Shown here piece by piece: positions 52,215-61,379 of a stretch of 64,000 bases of DNA. The stretch is from Gordonia sp. PDNC005 (lineage in GTDB: Bacteria > Actinomycetota > Actinomycetes > Mycobacteriales > Mycobacteriaceae): positions 3,038,001 to 3,102,000 of the forward strand of contig NZ_CP070351.1 of the NCBI RefSeq assembly GCF_016919385.1, in the 5' to 3' direction. Under the pieces are notes generated by a model. The model was not told the DNA's origin. It saw nothing but the letters and a program-made list of their open reading frames with translations, and ran no database searches. The position numbers were made by a program, and so were the translations under genes. Within the stretch, counting starts at the first letter, position 1, and each line of letters opens with the position of its first letter.

Positions 52215-52951
52215 CAGCCCGCCCAGAGTTCCGCGAATGCTGCGGGCTTCAGGTCGGGGGTCGCCTCGTAGAGCTCCCAGGTCGCGACGGGTCCGCGGTA
52301 CGTACCGATCCGTGGGTCGGTGAGCGTGACCGCGGTGTCGTCCGGGAGCAGCACGGTCACGGTCGAGCCGACGAGTTGCACCTCGAACCGTGCACTCGAC
52401 TTCTCGATCGGCGACCGATACCGTCCCCGCGCCAGCACGTCCTGTGCACGAGTGCCCTCCGGCCAGACGGCATAGCTCCACCCGTCCGGGTCGGCGACGA
52501 AATGGACGGCTGCGCTCGGTGCCGGATCGTCCTCCGACTTCGGCACCGGGTGCGCGCCGACCAGCAGCGCGATCGCCCCGGATGTTCCCCCGTCGGGGAA
52601 GCGGACGGTGGCGCCGATGCGGGTGACTGCATCGGCGGCCACCGACGTCGACGTGTAGAGCGCGGCCCCCGGCGCCTCGGGCGCTCCGTGGACGAGGAGC
52701 CCGTCGTGCACTCGAAAGCTCGGTACCCCGTTACGTCCGCGGTCGATCACGGTGAAACCCCGCAGCGGGGTCGACGGATCGTCGAAGCGGACGTGCACCT
52801 GTGCGGTGCCGGCAGCGGCGGGGGCGTGCGACGTCGGGACCACGGAGTGTGTCGACGTCCCGTCCGCCGGATCCGGGTTGGATGAGCACCCGGACAGCAC
52901 GAGGGCACCGATCGTCACGACGGCCGCCGTCGTTCCGCGCGCAGAAGTCAC
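52214..52951 (-). CDS. Lipoprotein, function unknown
   Basis: From the GTG at 52951 the product is 245 residues, with a signal ending in the lipobox LVLSGC and a Thr/Ser/Pro-rich linker, then a beta-rich domain (GFTVIDRGRNGVPSFRVHDG, IGATVRFPDGGTSGAIALLV) resembling a lectin- or concanavalin-like fold. It may bind the polymer at the cell surface. It overlaps both neighbours by 4 nt (GTGA and ATGA). Confidence 0.75.
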   Translation of the reverse strand: MTSARGTTAAVVTIGALVLSGCSSNPDPADGTSTHSVVPTSHAPAAAGTAQVHVRFDDPSTPLRGFTVIDRGRNGVPSFRVHDGLLVHGAPEAPGAALYTSTSVAADAVTRIGATVRFPDGGTSGAIALLVGAHPVPKSEDDPAPSAAVHFVADPDGWSYAVWPEGTRAQDVLARGRYRSPIEKSSARFEVQLVGSTVTVLLPDDTAVTLTDPRIGTYRGPVATWELYEATPDLKPAAFAELWAG

Positions 52952-53652
52952 AGGTCGCGCACCTCCCGAACCGGTGTGAAGAAACCGTCCCGATGCCACC
53001 AACTGCAGTCGGGAAGGTCCTTGCGCCAGCGTGCGGGCGAGCCGGCGTACAGTCCCTGCGGCAGTTCCTCGTCGGGACGTGCCGCGGTGACCGTCGACCC
53101 TGCGGCAACGATCGAGTAGGCGGGGACGCGAGCGTCTTTCAAGACCAGGCACGCAGTGGCGAGCATGGCGTTCTCGCCGATGCGCACGATGCCGACCGTC
53201 GTCTCATTGGCGACGATGTCGATCTCATGGGATTGCATGACGGTGCGGATGCCGCCGATTCCGGCGCGTCGGTCGAGCTCGATCCGCCCCGACACGTCGA
53301 AGTAGTGGCGATTGGTGATGATCGACTCGTCACCCATCACCAGGACGCCGCACCGGTCGCTGAACTCCTGGTACGCCGGGGCCGCCGTGACCTGGTTGAG
53401 CCTTCCGATGAACACGCCGTCGCCGATCTCGATGCGCGAGGCACTGCGGAACACGTTGAACGGGGACACGATCGACCCCGCACCGACCGTGAAGGTTCCG
53501 CACCCCAGCACCAGGTTGGGTCCGATTCTGGCGGTGTCGGAGATCGTGTGCCCGAGTCTGCGCAACAGCCAGACCTTGATCGGGGTGTGCGGCAGCAACC
53601 ACGCCACCAGGCTGATGAAGGTGTTCGGTCGACTCGACGTCGAACGCGTCAT
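52948..53652 (-). CDS. Hexapeptide-repeat acyltransferase
   Basis: The 234-residue protein is a left-handed beta-helix acyltransferase (repeats such as ARIGPNLVLGCGTFTVGAGS and GENAMLATACLVLKDARVPA). Such enzymes usually acetylate sugars from acetyl-CoA. It is coupled by 4-nt overlaps to the Wzz-like gene before it and the lipoprotein gene after it. The acceptor sugar is unknown. Confidence 0.82.
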   Translation of the reverse strand: MTRSTSSRPNTFISLVAWLLPHTPIKVWLLRRLGHTISDTARIGPNLVLGCGTFTVGAGSIVSPFNVFRSASRIEIGDGVFIGRLNQVTAAPAYQEFSDRCGVLVMGDESIITNRHYFDVSGRIELDRRAGIGGIRTVMQSHEIDIVANETTVGIVRIGENAMLATACLVLKDARVPAYSIVAAGSTVTAARPDEELPQGLYAGSPARWRKDLPDCSWWHRDGFFTPVREVRDL

Positions 53653-54281
53653 GGTGTCTCTCCAATCGGTTCCGGTCCCCGACGGACATACGACGACGCC
53701 GCGGCGCGACGTCGGAGGTACAGGGTGATCCCGACCGCGGTCACCGCGGCGATGATCGACAACGCTCCGGTTCGCTGAATCGAGCGGTCGAAAGCCGCCG
53801 TCGCAGGCGCCGCGTCGATCACATGAACGGTGATCGGTGTCGGCGCTTCCAGTTCGGGAACCACCACCGCGAACTCTTCTGCGACGGCGGTCGCCGCCCT
53901 CGTCGAGACGTCCGGGTCGTCGGTCCGCACCTCGAAGTCGACGATTGTCGTCGTATGCGGCGACGTCACCCGGATCGCGGCCCGAAGCCGGTCGCTGGTC
54001 AGATCCAAGTGCTGCCGATCGATGACGCGACGCAGGAAGCTCTCGCTGTAAACCAGCACCGCGTACGACTCGATCGCGACCGAGAACATCGCGGGGACCC
54101 CGGCGTCGTATCCGATGTTCGGTCGGCCCTTCATCGGCGAGGCGAGGAGCACCGCGCGCGAGGTCGCCTGGTAGACGCCGCTCTGCGCGATCACAGTTGC
54201 CGTCGCCCCGGCCAGCACGACGATCACCGCGACCGCGGCGACGACCGTGGCGCCGATTCTGCTGCTCACCACCCGAGTCAT
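53649..54281 (-). CDS. Second Wzz-like membrane protein
   Basis: The 210-residue protein has an N-terminal membrane helix (SSRIGATVVAAVAVIVVLAG), an extracytoplasmic domain with VTSPHTTTIVDFEVRTDDPD, and a C-terminal helix before a basic end, the Wzz/polysaccharide co-polymerase pattern in a short form. It probably works with the longer Wzz at 50215-50970. ATG at 54281 overlaps the flippase-SGNH stop. Confidence 0.75.
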   Translation of the reverse strand: MTRVVSSRIGATVVAAVAVIVVLAGATATVIAQSGVYQATSRAVLLASPMKGRPNIGYDAGVPAMFSVAIESYAVLVYSESFLRRVIDRQHLDLTSDRLRAAIRVTSPHTTTIVDFEVRTDDPDVSTRAATAVAEEFAVVVPELEAPTPITVHVIDAAPATAAFDRSIQRTGALSIIAAVTAVGITLYLRRRAAASSYVRRGPEPIGETP

Positions 54282-56245
54282 GTCGTGCACTTCCCCGATC
54301 GAGCAGCCGACGCGAGGATCGGCGCCATGCCGTCGGCGATCATCTGGTGTCCCAGATCGGTCGGATGCCTGCCGTCTCCGCCCAGCACGGTGGCGACGGT
54401 GCCGCGAGCGAACCAATTCAATGTGTTCGGATCGACGAATGTCACCTTCTCGACGGCGGCGACCTTCTGCAAGGACGCTCGGACTGCCCCGGCACCTGGC
54501 GGGCGGCGCGCGCCCGGCACACGCAACGCCGAGGTGATCACGATCTGGACTCGCGGATTCACGGCGCGGGCCGCGGCGATCACGTGTTTCACGTGAATCC
54601 GATAGTTCGCACCGTTCCGGTACGCGGGCGACGAGTCGTTGTTGCTGCCTGCGAGAACCAGAACAGAGACGTCATCGGTCATCTGTGCTCGCACCTGATC
54701 GAGGAAGGTCGTGTGTCGGAGGCCGGAAGTCACGTAGCCTGCACCACCGCGGCCGGACACCCGAAGGACAACCGGGCAGGCCGCGGGTGATCGTCTCGCC
54801 AGCCGCGCCTGCGCGATGCGGGTCCAATTGTTGTCGCCGCGTCCGCCGAACACCGTCCCCTCGACCAGGGAGTCGCCGACCAGCAGGATTCGAACCGCCG
54901 GTCCGTCTGCCGGGGTCGTGATCAGGTGCGCGGCAGGAGCTATGCCACTGGTGGACGCAGGGCGGTCGACTATGGGGACGGCGACTGCGATGAGCGCCGC
55001 CACCACGGCTGCACCGACCAGCGCGACGCGTTCGAGGTTCGCGGTGACACGCGCCGCCAGCGGCCGCTCCCGCAGTCCGTCGACCAGGACCGCGAGAACA
55101 GCGGCCTGACCCGCGACGGGTGCAGCCCACACGAGGCCGGTCGCGTCGGCGTGCCCGCACACCGCCAACAACACGATGGTGACGCTGCCTCCGATCACGA
55201 TCGCAGCCGTGACCCGTCCCGGACGTCCACGGGCGATGTACGACGCGCTGACCGACTGCGACACCGACGACACACCTGCGGCGACGATGAGCCCGGCGAG
55301 CATCGACTGTGCAGGCGAGTACTTGTCGCCGACCACCCGGACGACCAACCAGGCTCCGGGGATCGCGCCGAGGACGACGATGACGAGATACCCGACTGTC
55401 ACCGCGAGATAGCGGCGGAAGATGCGGTCGAAGTCGTCGGTGTCGCCCACGCGGCGAGAGAGTTCGGGGATCAGGACCGTCGACATCGCCGCTGCGACGA
55501 GTGTCAACGGCCCGGTGACACGGGTTGCGAGCGCAAACCAGCCCACCGTCGTCGCCGTTGCGAAGACCGCGAACGCAGGCACCTGGAGTTGGGCGAGCAC
55601 CCCCGACATAGACAGGGTCCAGTACCCACCGCCCACCTCGGAGGCGCGGCCGACTCGCCGTGCGCGCCCTCGGGCGTGTTGCACCGGCGCAGCCAGACCG
55701 AGGACGGCCGTCGCGGCGAAGGCGACGATCAAGACGGCGGGCGTGGACGATGTGCCGGCCTGATGTGCGGCGATGATCGCGGCGAGTGGGACGGCTCGCT
55801 GCGCAATGCCGAGCGCACTCGCGGACGAGTGACGCCCCAGCCCGGCCAAGTGCGACTGCGCATAGTTCTGCACCGTGTCGCTGTACGCGAACACGGCCCC
55901 CGCCACGAGCACAGCCACAGCGCCCGACAGTGTGAGCCCGACCAACGCGATTCCGAACGCCACCGCGGTCGCCGCCGTGTGGACCGTGAACTGCCACGAA
56001 GCTGCGCCGTCCGGGTTGTTGAGCGCGTTGACGCGCAGTACACGCATCGGCGCGCCCAACCCAGCGACGAGGCCGACGGCCATGCCCACCGTGTAGGCGA
56101 GGATGAAACGGCCGAAGTCGTCGACGGACATGGTGTTCGCCAACAGGAGAAGCGTCACGCCGAGGATCACCGAGCCTGCGGCGCGCGCACTGATACGCAG
56201 TGTCGCGTCGCGAAGTATCCGTCGTCCTCGAGCGTGGTCAGCCAT
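54278..56245 (-). CDS. Polysaccharide flippase fused to an SGNH hydrolase
   Basis: The 655-residue protein has two parts. Residues about 1-390 are a Wzx/MATE-type polysaccharide exporter with roughly a dozen membrane helices; a further helix lies at 406-426. Residues about 450-650 are an SGNH/GDSL hydrolase: GDSL with Ser459, the Gly of block II (GRGGAG), GSNND at 533-537, and Asp624/His627 in DGRHPTD. The last membrane helix should put the SGNH domain outside. It could add or remove acetyl groups on the exported repeat unit. The ATG at 56245 overlaps the GT2 stop by 8 nt. An intact reading frame across both domains makes a sequencing error unlikely. Confidence 0.88.
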   Translation of the reverse strand: MADHARGRRILRDATLRISARAAGSVILGVTLLLLANTMSVDDFGRFILAYTVGMAVGLVAGLGAPMRVLRVNALNNPDGAASWQFTVHTAATAVAFGIALVGLTLSGAVAVLVAGAVFAYSDTVQNYAQSHLAGLGRHSSASALGIAQRAVPLAAIIAAHQAGTSSTPAVLIVAFAATAVLGLAAPVQHARGRARRVGRASEVGGGYWTLSMSGVLAQLQVPAFAVFATATTVGWFALATRVTGPLTLVAAAMSTVLIPELSRRVGDTDDFDRIFRRYLAVTVGYLVIVVLGAIPGAWLVVRVVGDKYSPAQSMLAGLIVAAGVSSVSQSVSASYIARGRPGRVTAAIVIGGSVTIVLLAVCGHADATGLVWAAPVAGQAAVLAVLVDGLRERPLAARVTANLERVALVGAAVVAALIAVAVPIVDRPASTSGIAPAAHLITTPADGPAVRILLVGDSLVEGTVFGGRGDNNWTRIAQARLARRSPAACPVVLRVSGRGGAGYVTSGLRHTTFLDQVRAQMTDDVSVLVLAGSNNDSSPAYRNGANYRIHVKHVIAAARAVNPRVQIVITSALRVPGARRPPGAGAVRASLQKVAAVEKVTFVDPNTLNWFARGTVATVLGGDGRHPTDLGHQMIADGMAPILASAARSGKCTT

Positions 56246-57086
56246 CGCTGCTATGACCTGAACCGATCCCGCTGATCTTGCTCCGCAGAATGCGATACCC
56301 CCGAGTCTGGCGGAGGCCGAACACCACGAACGATGCAGCTTGTTCGCCTGTGCCGACAACTCCGAGAAGACGCTCACGCGGCGAGTTCGCGTATCGCATC
56401 CGCAACCCGTGCGCTTCGGTGATGAACGTGCGCCACAGGGTGGCGGTCTTCGATCCGTCGTGCAGTCGCAGGGCTCCGATCTGCGCTCGCACGGCCACTT
56501 GCCGCGGCTGCGCCTCCGCGATCCGGAACTGGAGTTCGTAGTCCATCGTGGCGTGCAAGGTGTCGTCGAAGCCGCCGAGGTCGCGTAGGAATTCTGAGCG
56601 GATGGCCACCGAACCGGAGAATGACGCGCACGTCGATCTGCGCAGCAGCGTGGTGAGCTCGATCGGGCGGCCGTGGAAGTCGTCGATCGTCTCGCCGTTC
56701 GCTCTGATCAACCGATGGTCCCCGGTGACGACGTCGACGTCGGGGTGCTCTGCGACTGCCGTCCGAACGGCGTCCAGGGCACCGGGCGACAGCACGTCGT
56801 CGGCGTTGAGCCACACGATCCAGTCGCCGACCGCGCGCCCGAGGGCCCGATTGAGGGCGTCGGACTGTCCGCCGTCCTTCTCGAACACCGGTCGCACGCG
56901 GGAGTCGGAAGCCGCCAGCTCGTCCAGCAGGTCTCGACTGCCGTCGGTCGAGCACGCGTCTTGCACGACGATCTCGTCAGCCGGACCGAGCTCGGCCAAG
57001 GCCGACGCGAGCGCTTCGGCCAGATAGGGGCCGGGGTTGTACGACGGGACCAGCACCGAGACGGTGACGTCCTGCGGCTCGTTCAT
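56238..57086 (-). CDS. GT2-family glycosyltransferase
   Basis: The 282-residue enzyme has the GT-A fold: VSVLVPSYNPGPYLAEAL, DACSTDGSRD, and WIVWLNADDVLSPGAL with the metal-binding acidic pair. It adds one sugar of the repeat unit on the cytosolic face. The ATG at 57086 overlaps the GT4 stop (ATGA). Confidence 0.9.
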   Translation of the reverse strand: MNEPQDVTVSVLVPSYNPGPYLAEALASALAELGPADEIVVQDACSTDGSRDLLDELAASDSRVRPVFEKDGGQSDALNRALGRAVGDWIVWLNADDVLSPGALDAVRTAVAEHPDVDVVTGDHRLIRANGETIDDFHGRPIELTTLLRRSTCASFSGSVAIRSEFLRDLGGFDDTLHATMDYELQFRIAEAQPRQVAVRAQIGALRLHDGSKTATLWRTFITEAHGLRMRYANSPRERLLGVVGTGEQAASFVVFGLRQTRGYRILRSKISGIGSGHSSDG

Positions 57087-58225
57087 GTCCACTCCTCGTC
57101 GTTGATCTCATCGCCCGCGTATCGGTCCGCGAGACGCTGTGCGACGGTCCGCGCGCCCCAGAACTCGACGACCGCGCGGCGTGCCCTGCGCCCTCGATCG
57201 CGCGCCAGCTCCAAGTCATCGAGCATCTCGGCGATCGCCGAGGTCAGCGTCGTCAGATCCTCGTCGACGACCGTGCCCGCGTCGGCCTCGGCGATCACCC
57301 GCGCCGCGCCGCAGCTGTCGGTGACGATCACCGGCACGCCGACCGACATGGCTTCGAGTACGGAGACGCCGAGCGGCTCACGCCGCGCGGGAAGGACGTA
57401 GACCTCGGCACGCGACATCCGGTCGAGGACGTCGACGGCATCAACGGCGGGTTCCCGGGACACGGTGCCAACGCGGTCGACCCCGTCGGCACGAGCCGCG
57501 TCGAGAAGCCCGTCGACAACCGAGGCCTCCCCTTCGTCCGGTCCGACGACGGTGAAGCTCGCACGGTGATCCCTCGCCAGGTCGAGTGCGGCCTCGACGA
57601 ACGCTGCGGGCCGCTTGCGCTCGTGCAGTCGTGCCAAGAAGAGGACCTCGGGCGGCGTGAACGTCGAACGGTCTGTCTCCTCGACCTCGGGCACGCCGTT
57701 GGTGAGCCGGCGGAACGTCGGATCGTCGCCGACGGCTGCGCACAGAGTGGAACGTTCAGCGGCATTGAGGCAGAACACCGTGCGGGCGTTGTGCAGTACC
57801 GGCCGCGTGATCACAGCGTCGAGCACGCGGTGCACGGGCGAGTTCTTCGGTTTCACCATGCCGTGGGTCTGCACATGTGTCGCGACACGCCCCACCAGTA
57901 TTCGCGCGGCCGGCCCCGACACGAGGTCGCGGCCCATGTGGACGTGCGCGACGTCGAACTCCCCACCGTGTGCGGCCAGCCAGCGGAGCATCGTCGGCGC
58001 GCAGATCCGGGTGAACGAGCGACCCGGCCCCAACGTCGTCACGGGGAACGTCCGCAGGTCGACGCCCACGACCGCCGGTGGCCGGTATCCGCCGCGCACA
58101 CCGGCCACCAGGGTCACATCGTGTCCGAGTTCCACGAGCGCCCGGACCTGATTGACCGCAACAGTCGCGGGGCCGCCGTACTCGCCGCCGGGCGCGAGCA
58201 GGGTCACCACCTGCAGGATCCTCAT
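57083..58225 (-). CDS. GT4-family glycosyltransferase
   Basis: The 380-residue GT-B enzyme begins MRILQVVTLLAPGGEYGGPA and has the GT4 nucleotide-sugar site REPLGVSVLEAMSVGVPVIV with the spaced Glu pair. It is probably retaining and uses a nucleotide sugar, perhaps GDP-linked. It overlaps both neighbours by 4 nt. Confidence 0.9.
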   Translation of the reverse strand: MRILQVVTLLAPGGEYGGPATVAVNQVRALVELGHDVTLVAGVRGGYRPPAVVGVDLRTFPVTTLGPGRSFTRICAPTMLRWLAAHGGEFDVAHVHMGRDLVSGPAARILVGRVATHVQTHGMVKPKNSPVHRVLDAVITRPVLHNARTVFCLNAAERSTLCAAVGDDPTFRRLTNGVPEVEETDRSTFTPPEVLFLARLHERKRPAAFVEAALDLARDHRASFTVVGPDEGEASVVDGLLDAARADGVDRVGTVSREPAVDAVDVLDRMSRAEVYVLPARREPLGVSVLEAMSVGVPVIVTDSCGAARVIAEADAGTVVDEDLTTLTSAIAEMLDDLELARDRGRRARRAVVEFWGARTVAQRLADRYAGDEINDEEWT

Positions 58226-59928
58226 GTGATCACCGCACCCGCGGGCACCTGGACTCCGTCACCGAGCCGCACTCCCTTCAGGAGGATCGCGCCGTCGCCG
58301 ATCGAGCAGGCTGAACCGATCCACACCGGTTCGCTGGTCCGGTCGAATGTCGGCGACCGGTGATCGTGACCGCCGGAGCAGATGACGACCTCGTCACCGA
58401 TCGTGCAGTCGGATCCGATCGTCACGGGTTCGGGATCGATCACCCAGACGTCTCGGCCGATGGCACTCCTCGCTCCGACGGTCAGCTTCCACGGGAAGTG
58501 CACACGGAACGACCGGTGAATCCTGGCGTCCTCGGCGATTGCCGCACCGAACGCCCGGAGCACCGCGCGCCTCGCCGCTGATCCACCGACACCGCTGCGC
58601 AGGACCGCTGCGGCAGCGATCCACAGAACCATCCACACGCGGTTTCGTCCACGGTCGCGCTTGTCGACGACGTAGTCGGCCAGACGCCGATCGTCGTCGA
58701 GTTCCTCCCCGAAGGACGGTGCATCGAGTCCGTCGTCCGCCAGCGCCGCCAGCCAAGATTGGAAACGCTCGACCGCCGCCTCGGCCGACAGTTCCTCGCG
58801 GGCGTATCTGACACCCGCATCGCCGAGCAGCGCAGCGCGCCGTGGGTCGGCCGCGACCGAGACGACTGCGTCGAGCAGCGCGCACCCGTCTCCCGCGGCG
58901 ACGACGACGCCTGCACCCGACCGCTCCACTTCGCCCGCGGTGATACCCCCGCGCTCGACCGCCGCGACCACCGGACGCCCCGCGCCGAAGTAGGTGGTGA
59001 GCTTCGACGGAATGCTCATCTCGGCGACGCCGGGTTTCTCATTGACGATCAGCACGTCGGCGGCCGCCAACATGAGGTGGAACTCGTCGTCGGGCAGCGG
59101 GTCGACGAACGTCACGGCGCCGCAGCCGAGAGCCGCGCATTCGAGCGCACGCCTCTGGTTGCCGTCTCCCACCAGGTAGAACTGAACGCCCAGCGCCGCG
59201 CTCTCGGCCATACGAGCAGCGGCGACGACCGTCTCCAGGCCCTGTTTGACACCCATGTTTCCGGCGTGGACCGCGACGACCGTCGACGACGGGATACGCA
59301 GGCGCGCTCGCGCGGCTTGCTGATCGCCCCGGGCAGGTGGCCGAGACTGGTTCCAGTTCCGCATTTCCACGACACGACGTGCGTCGACCCGATGCTCGTC
59401 GACCACGGTCCGCGTGAACCTCTCGTGCACCACGGCGACCGAATCCACCGACCGGAGCACCGACGATTCGAGAGCACGAACGGCCTTAACCGTGAGCCCG
59501 CGGCGGCCGGCCGCCTCGACGACGGCCTGGGAGTAGAGGTCCTGAACCCACATCCCGACCGGGGTGGCCTGCCGCCGGAACCGCATGGCGGCGACGATCA
59601 GCCCGACGGCGATCAACGGCGGACTGGCGATCACCACAACCGCGTCCGATCGGACGCCACGCTGCAGTGCACGGACTCCGAACTCGAGCTCCATTCGCAC
59701 CCGGCCCGCCATGCTCGGCGTCGCCGGGATGCTGTGCCGAACCCGTTCGACCTGCACACCGTCGTCGGCCACCGACGGCAGTTCCATCGGTCGCCACTGC
59801 GGGTAGTGAGGACGCCCCGTGACCACTCGGACATCCCACCCGGCTGCGGCGAGTCTTTGTGCGAGGTCCGTCGTGTAGGGCCCGATGCCGGTGACCTCCG
59901 GCGCGTAGTTGATCGCGACGATGTCCAC
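58222..59928 (-). CDS. GT4 glycosyltransferase fused to a WcaF-like acyltransferase
   Basis: The 568-residue protein joins two enzymes. Residues about 1-410 are a WcaI/WbuB-type GT4 (IVAINYAPEVTGIGPYTTDL at the start; GVAEMSIPSKLTTYFGAGRP in the donor region). Residues about 440-568 are a full colanic-acid-type acetyltransferase (RNRVWMVLWIAAAAVLRSG linker, then hexapeptide repeats and the SGGHDHRSP active-site loop). In Escherichia coli, WcaI and WcaF are separate. The start is taken as the GTG at 59928; the frame stays open to 59994 over the start of the divergent gene. Confidence 0.85.
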   Translation of the reverse strand: MDIVAINYAPEVTGIGPYTTDLAQRLAAAGWDVRVVTGRPHYPQWRPMELPSVADDGVQVERVRHSIPATPSMAGRVRMELEFGVRALQRGVRSDAVVVIASPPLIAVGLIVAAMRFRRQATPVGMWVQDLYSQAVVEAAGRRGLTVKAVRALESSVLRSVDSVAVVHERFTRTVVDEHRVDARRVVEMRNWNQSRPPARGDQQAARARLRIPSSTVVAVHAGNMGVKQGLETVVAAARMAESAALGVQFYLVGDGNQRRALECAALGCGAVTFVDPLPDDEFHLMLAAADVLIVNEKPGVAEMSIPSKLTTYFGAGRPVVAAVERGGITAGEVERSGAGVVVAAGDGCALLDAVVSVAADPRRAALLGDAGVRYAREELSAEAAVERFQSWLAALADDGLDAPSFGEELDDDRRLADYVVDKRDRGRNRVWMVLWIAAAAVLRSGVGGSAARRAVLRAFGAAIAEDARIHRSFRVHFPWKLTVGARSAIGRDVWVIDPEPVTIGSDCTIGDEVVICSGGHDHRSPTFDRTSEPVWIGSACSIGDGAILLKGVRLGDGVQVPAGAVIT

Positions 59929-59962
59929 TCGCCGAACTCTCGTCGCCGCCGCGGCACTCGGA

Positions 59963-59968
59963 TACCGT
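59963..59968 (+). promoter_or_regulatory. -10 element of the plus-strand acyltransferase gene
   Basis: TACCGT (59963-59968) is 8 nt before the GTG at 59976, the leaderless pattern seen elsewhere in the window. Confidence 0.4.
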
Positions 59969-59975
59969 CGAAGGG

Positions 59976-60449
59976 GTGAACCGCTACTCATCACTCGCCT
60001 GGCCCTCGGTGTCGCGTCTCACGGCGTTGGCGTTTGTCCCGAACCGAGTGCGAGTGGCGGCGCTGCGAGCGTTCGGCGCGCAGATCGAGCGAGGTGTGCT
60101 CATCCGGCCACGGGTCCGGGTGCACGCACCGGACCGCCTGCGCATCGGCGCGGATTCGTGGATCGGCGAGAACGTGACAGTCGCCAACAGCGAGGGCGAT
60201 GTGCGGATCGGCTCCAACGTCGTGCTGTCGCAGTCGGCGTCTCTGATCACGCACGCCGCGACGGGCGAACCGATGGTGATCGACGACGGCGCGTGGATCG
60301 CGTTGCGCGCCACCGTGGTGGGGCCCGTCCACATCGGACGCCGGGCGGTCATCGGGGCCGCGGCGACGGCGGAGCACAACGTCGCGCCGGGCTCGGTGGT
60401 CCTGAGTCCGACGACGATTCGGGTCGATTCACTCACGCAGCGCCCCTGA
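59976..60449 (+). CDS. WcaF-like hexapeptide acyltransferase, opposite orientation
   Basis: The 157-residue protein is a short left-handed beta-helix acyltransferase (RVRVAALRAFGAQIERGVLI, then hexapeptide repeats ending GRRAVIGAAATAEHNVAPGS). It resembles the C-terminal half of the neighbouring GT fusion. It is the only plus-strand gene in the exopolysaccharide cluster. It starts with GTG at 59976 and its last 21 nt overlap the end of fcl. It may acetylate another position of the repeat unit, or be an inverted insertion. Confidence 0.82.
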   Translation: MNRYSSLAWPSVSRLTALAFVPNRVRVAALRAFGAQIERGVLIRPRVRVHAPDRLRIGADSWIGENVTVANSEGDVRIGSNVVLSQSASLITHAATGEPMVIDDGAWIALRATVVGPVHIGRRAVIGAAATAEHNVAPGSVVLSPTTIRVDSLTQRP

Positions 60450-61379
60450 CTGCGCCCGAAACCAGTCGATGGTCTCTGCGATACCGTCGGCCAGGGGGAT
60501 GCGCGCAGACCATCCGAGCGACGCCAGCCTCGACACGTCGAGAACCTTGCGCGGAGTCCCGTCGGACCGGTCGGTGTCCCAGTGGACTTCGCCGTTGAAA
60601 CCCGAGCGGTCGGCGACGAGTCCGGCGATCTCCGCGATCGTGTGGTCGACTCCGGTGCCCACGTTGACGTGCTCGTCGCCGTCGTACGCGTCGAGGAGCG
60701 TCAAACAAGCATCGGCCATGTCGTCTACGTGCATCATCTCGCGCCGCGGTCTTCCCGTCCCCCAGTTCGTCACCGACCCGGCACCGCAGGCGACGGCATG
60801 CTCGTACCGTCTGATCAACGCAGGCAACAGGTGACTGGTCTCGGCGGCGAAGTTGTCGTTCGGCCCGTAGAGATTAGTCGGCATGGCCGAGATCCACGAC
60901 AGTCCGTACTGCCTGCGAACTGCCTTGACCTGCATGATTCCGGCGATCTTGGCGATCGCGTACGCGTCGTTCGTCGGCTCGAGCGGCCCGGTCAGCAGCG
61001 CGTCCTCGGTGATCGGCTGGGGCGCGAACTTCGGATAGATGCACGACGATCCGAGGAACAGCAGCCGTGGCACACGCAGAGCGGCGGCCGCGTCCATCAC
61101 GTTGCACTGGATTCGCAGGTTGTCCGACAGGAAGTCGACGGGGTACGACGAATTGGCGGCGATGCCGCCGACCCTCGCCGCCGCGAGGATCACCACGTCC
61201 GGGTCCGACTGTTCGAGGTGGGCGAATGTCGCCGCCCGGTCGCGGAGATCGAGGTCGGCGCTGGTTGCGCCGTCGATCCTCCGGCACCCCCGCGCGGTGA
61301 GGGCTCGGACGAACGCAGATCCCGCCAGTCCTCGCCGTCCCGCGACGTAGATCCGGGTCGACGGCCCCAGCGGCTCCAT
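60429..61379 (-). CDS. fcl: GDP-L-fucose synthase
   Basis: The 316-residue epimerase-reductase makes GDP-L-fucose from the Gmd product. It shows the Rossmann motif VAGRRGLAGSAFVRAL, LGSSCIYPKFAPQPITE with catalytic Ser/Cys, and YAIAKIAG with the Tyr and Lys. The start at 61379 shares a TGATG with the gmd stop; an ATG at 61391 is also possible. Confidence 0.94.
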   Translation of the reverse strand: MEPLGPSTRIYVAGRRGLAGSAFVRALTARGCRRIDGATSADLDLRDRAATFAHLEQSDPDVVILAAARVGGIAANSSYPVDFLSDNLRIQCNVMDAAAALRVPRLLFLGSSCIYPKFAPQPITEDALLTGPLEPTNDAYAIAKIAGIMQVKAVRRQYGLSWISAMPTNLYGPNDNFAAETSHLLPALIRRYEHAVACGAGSVTNWGTGRPRREMMHVDDMADACLTLLDAYDGDEHVNVGTGVDHTIAEIAGLVADRSGFNGEVHWDTDRSDGTPRKVLDVSRLASLGWSARIPLADGIAETIDWFRAQSGALRE

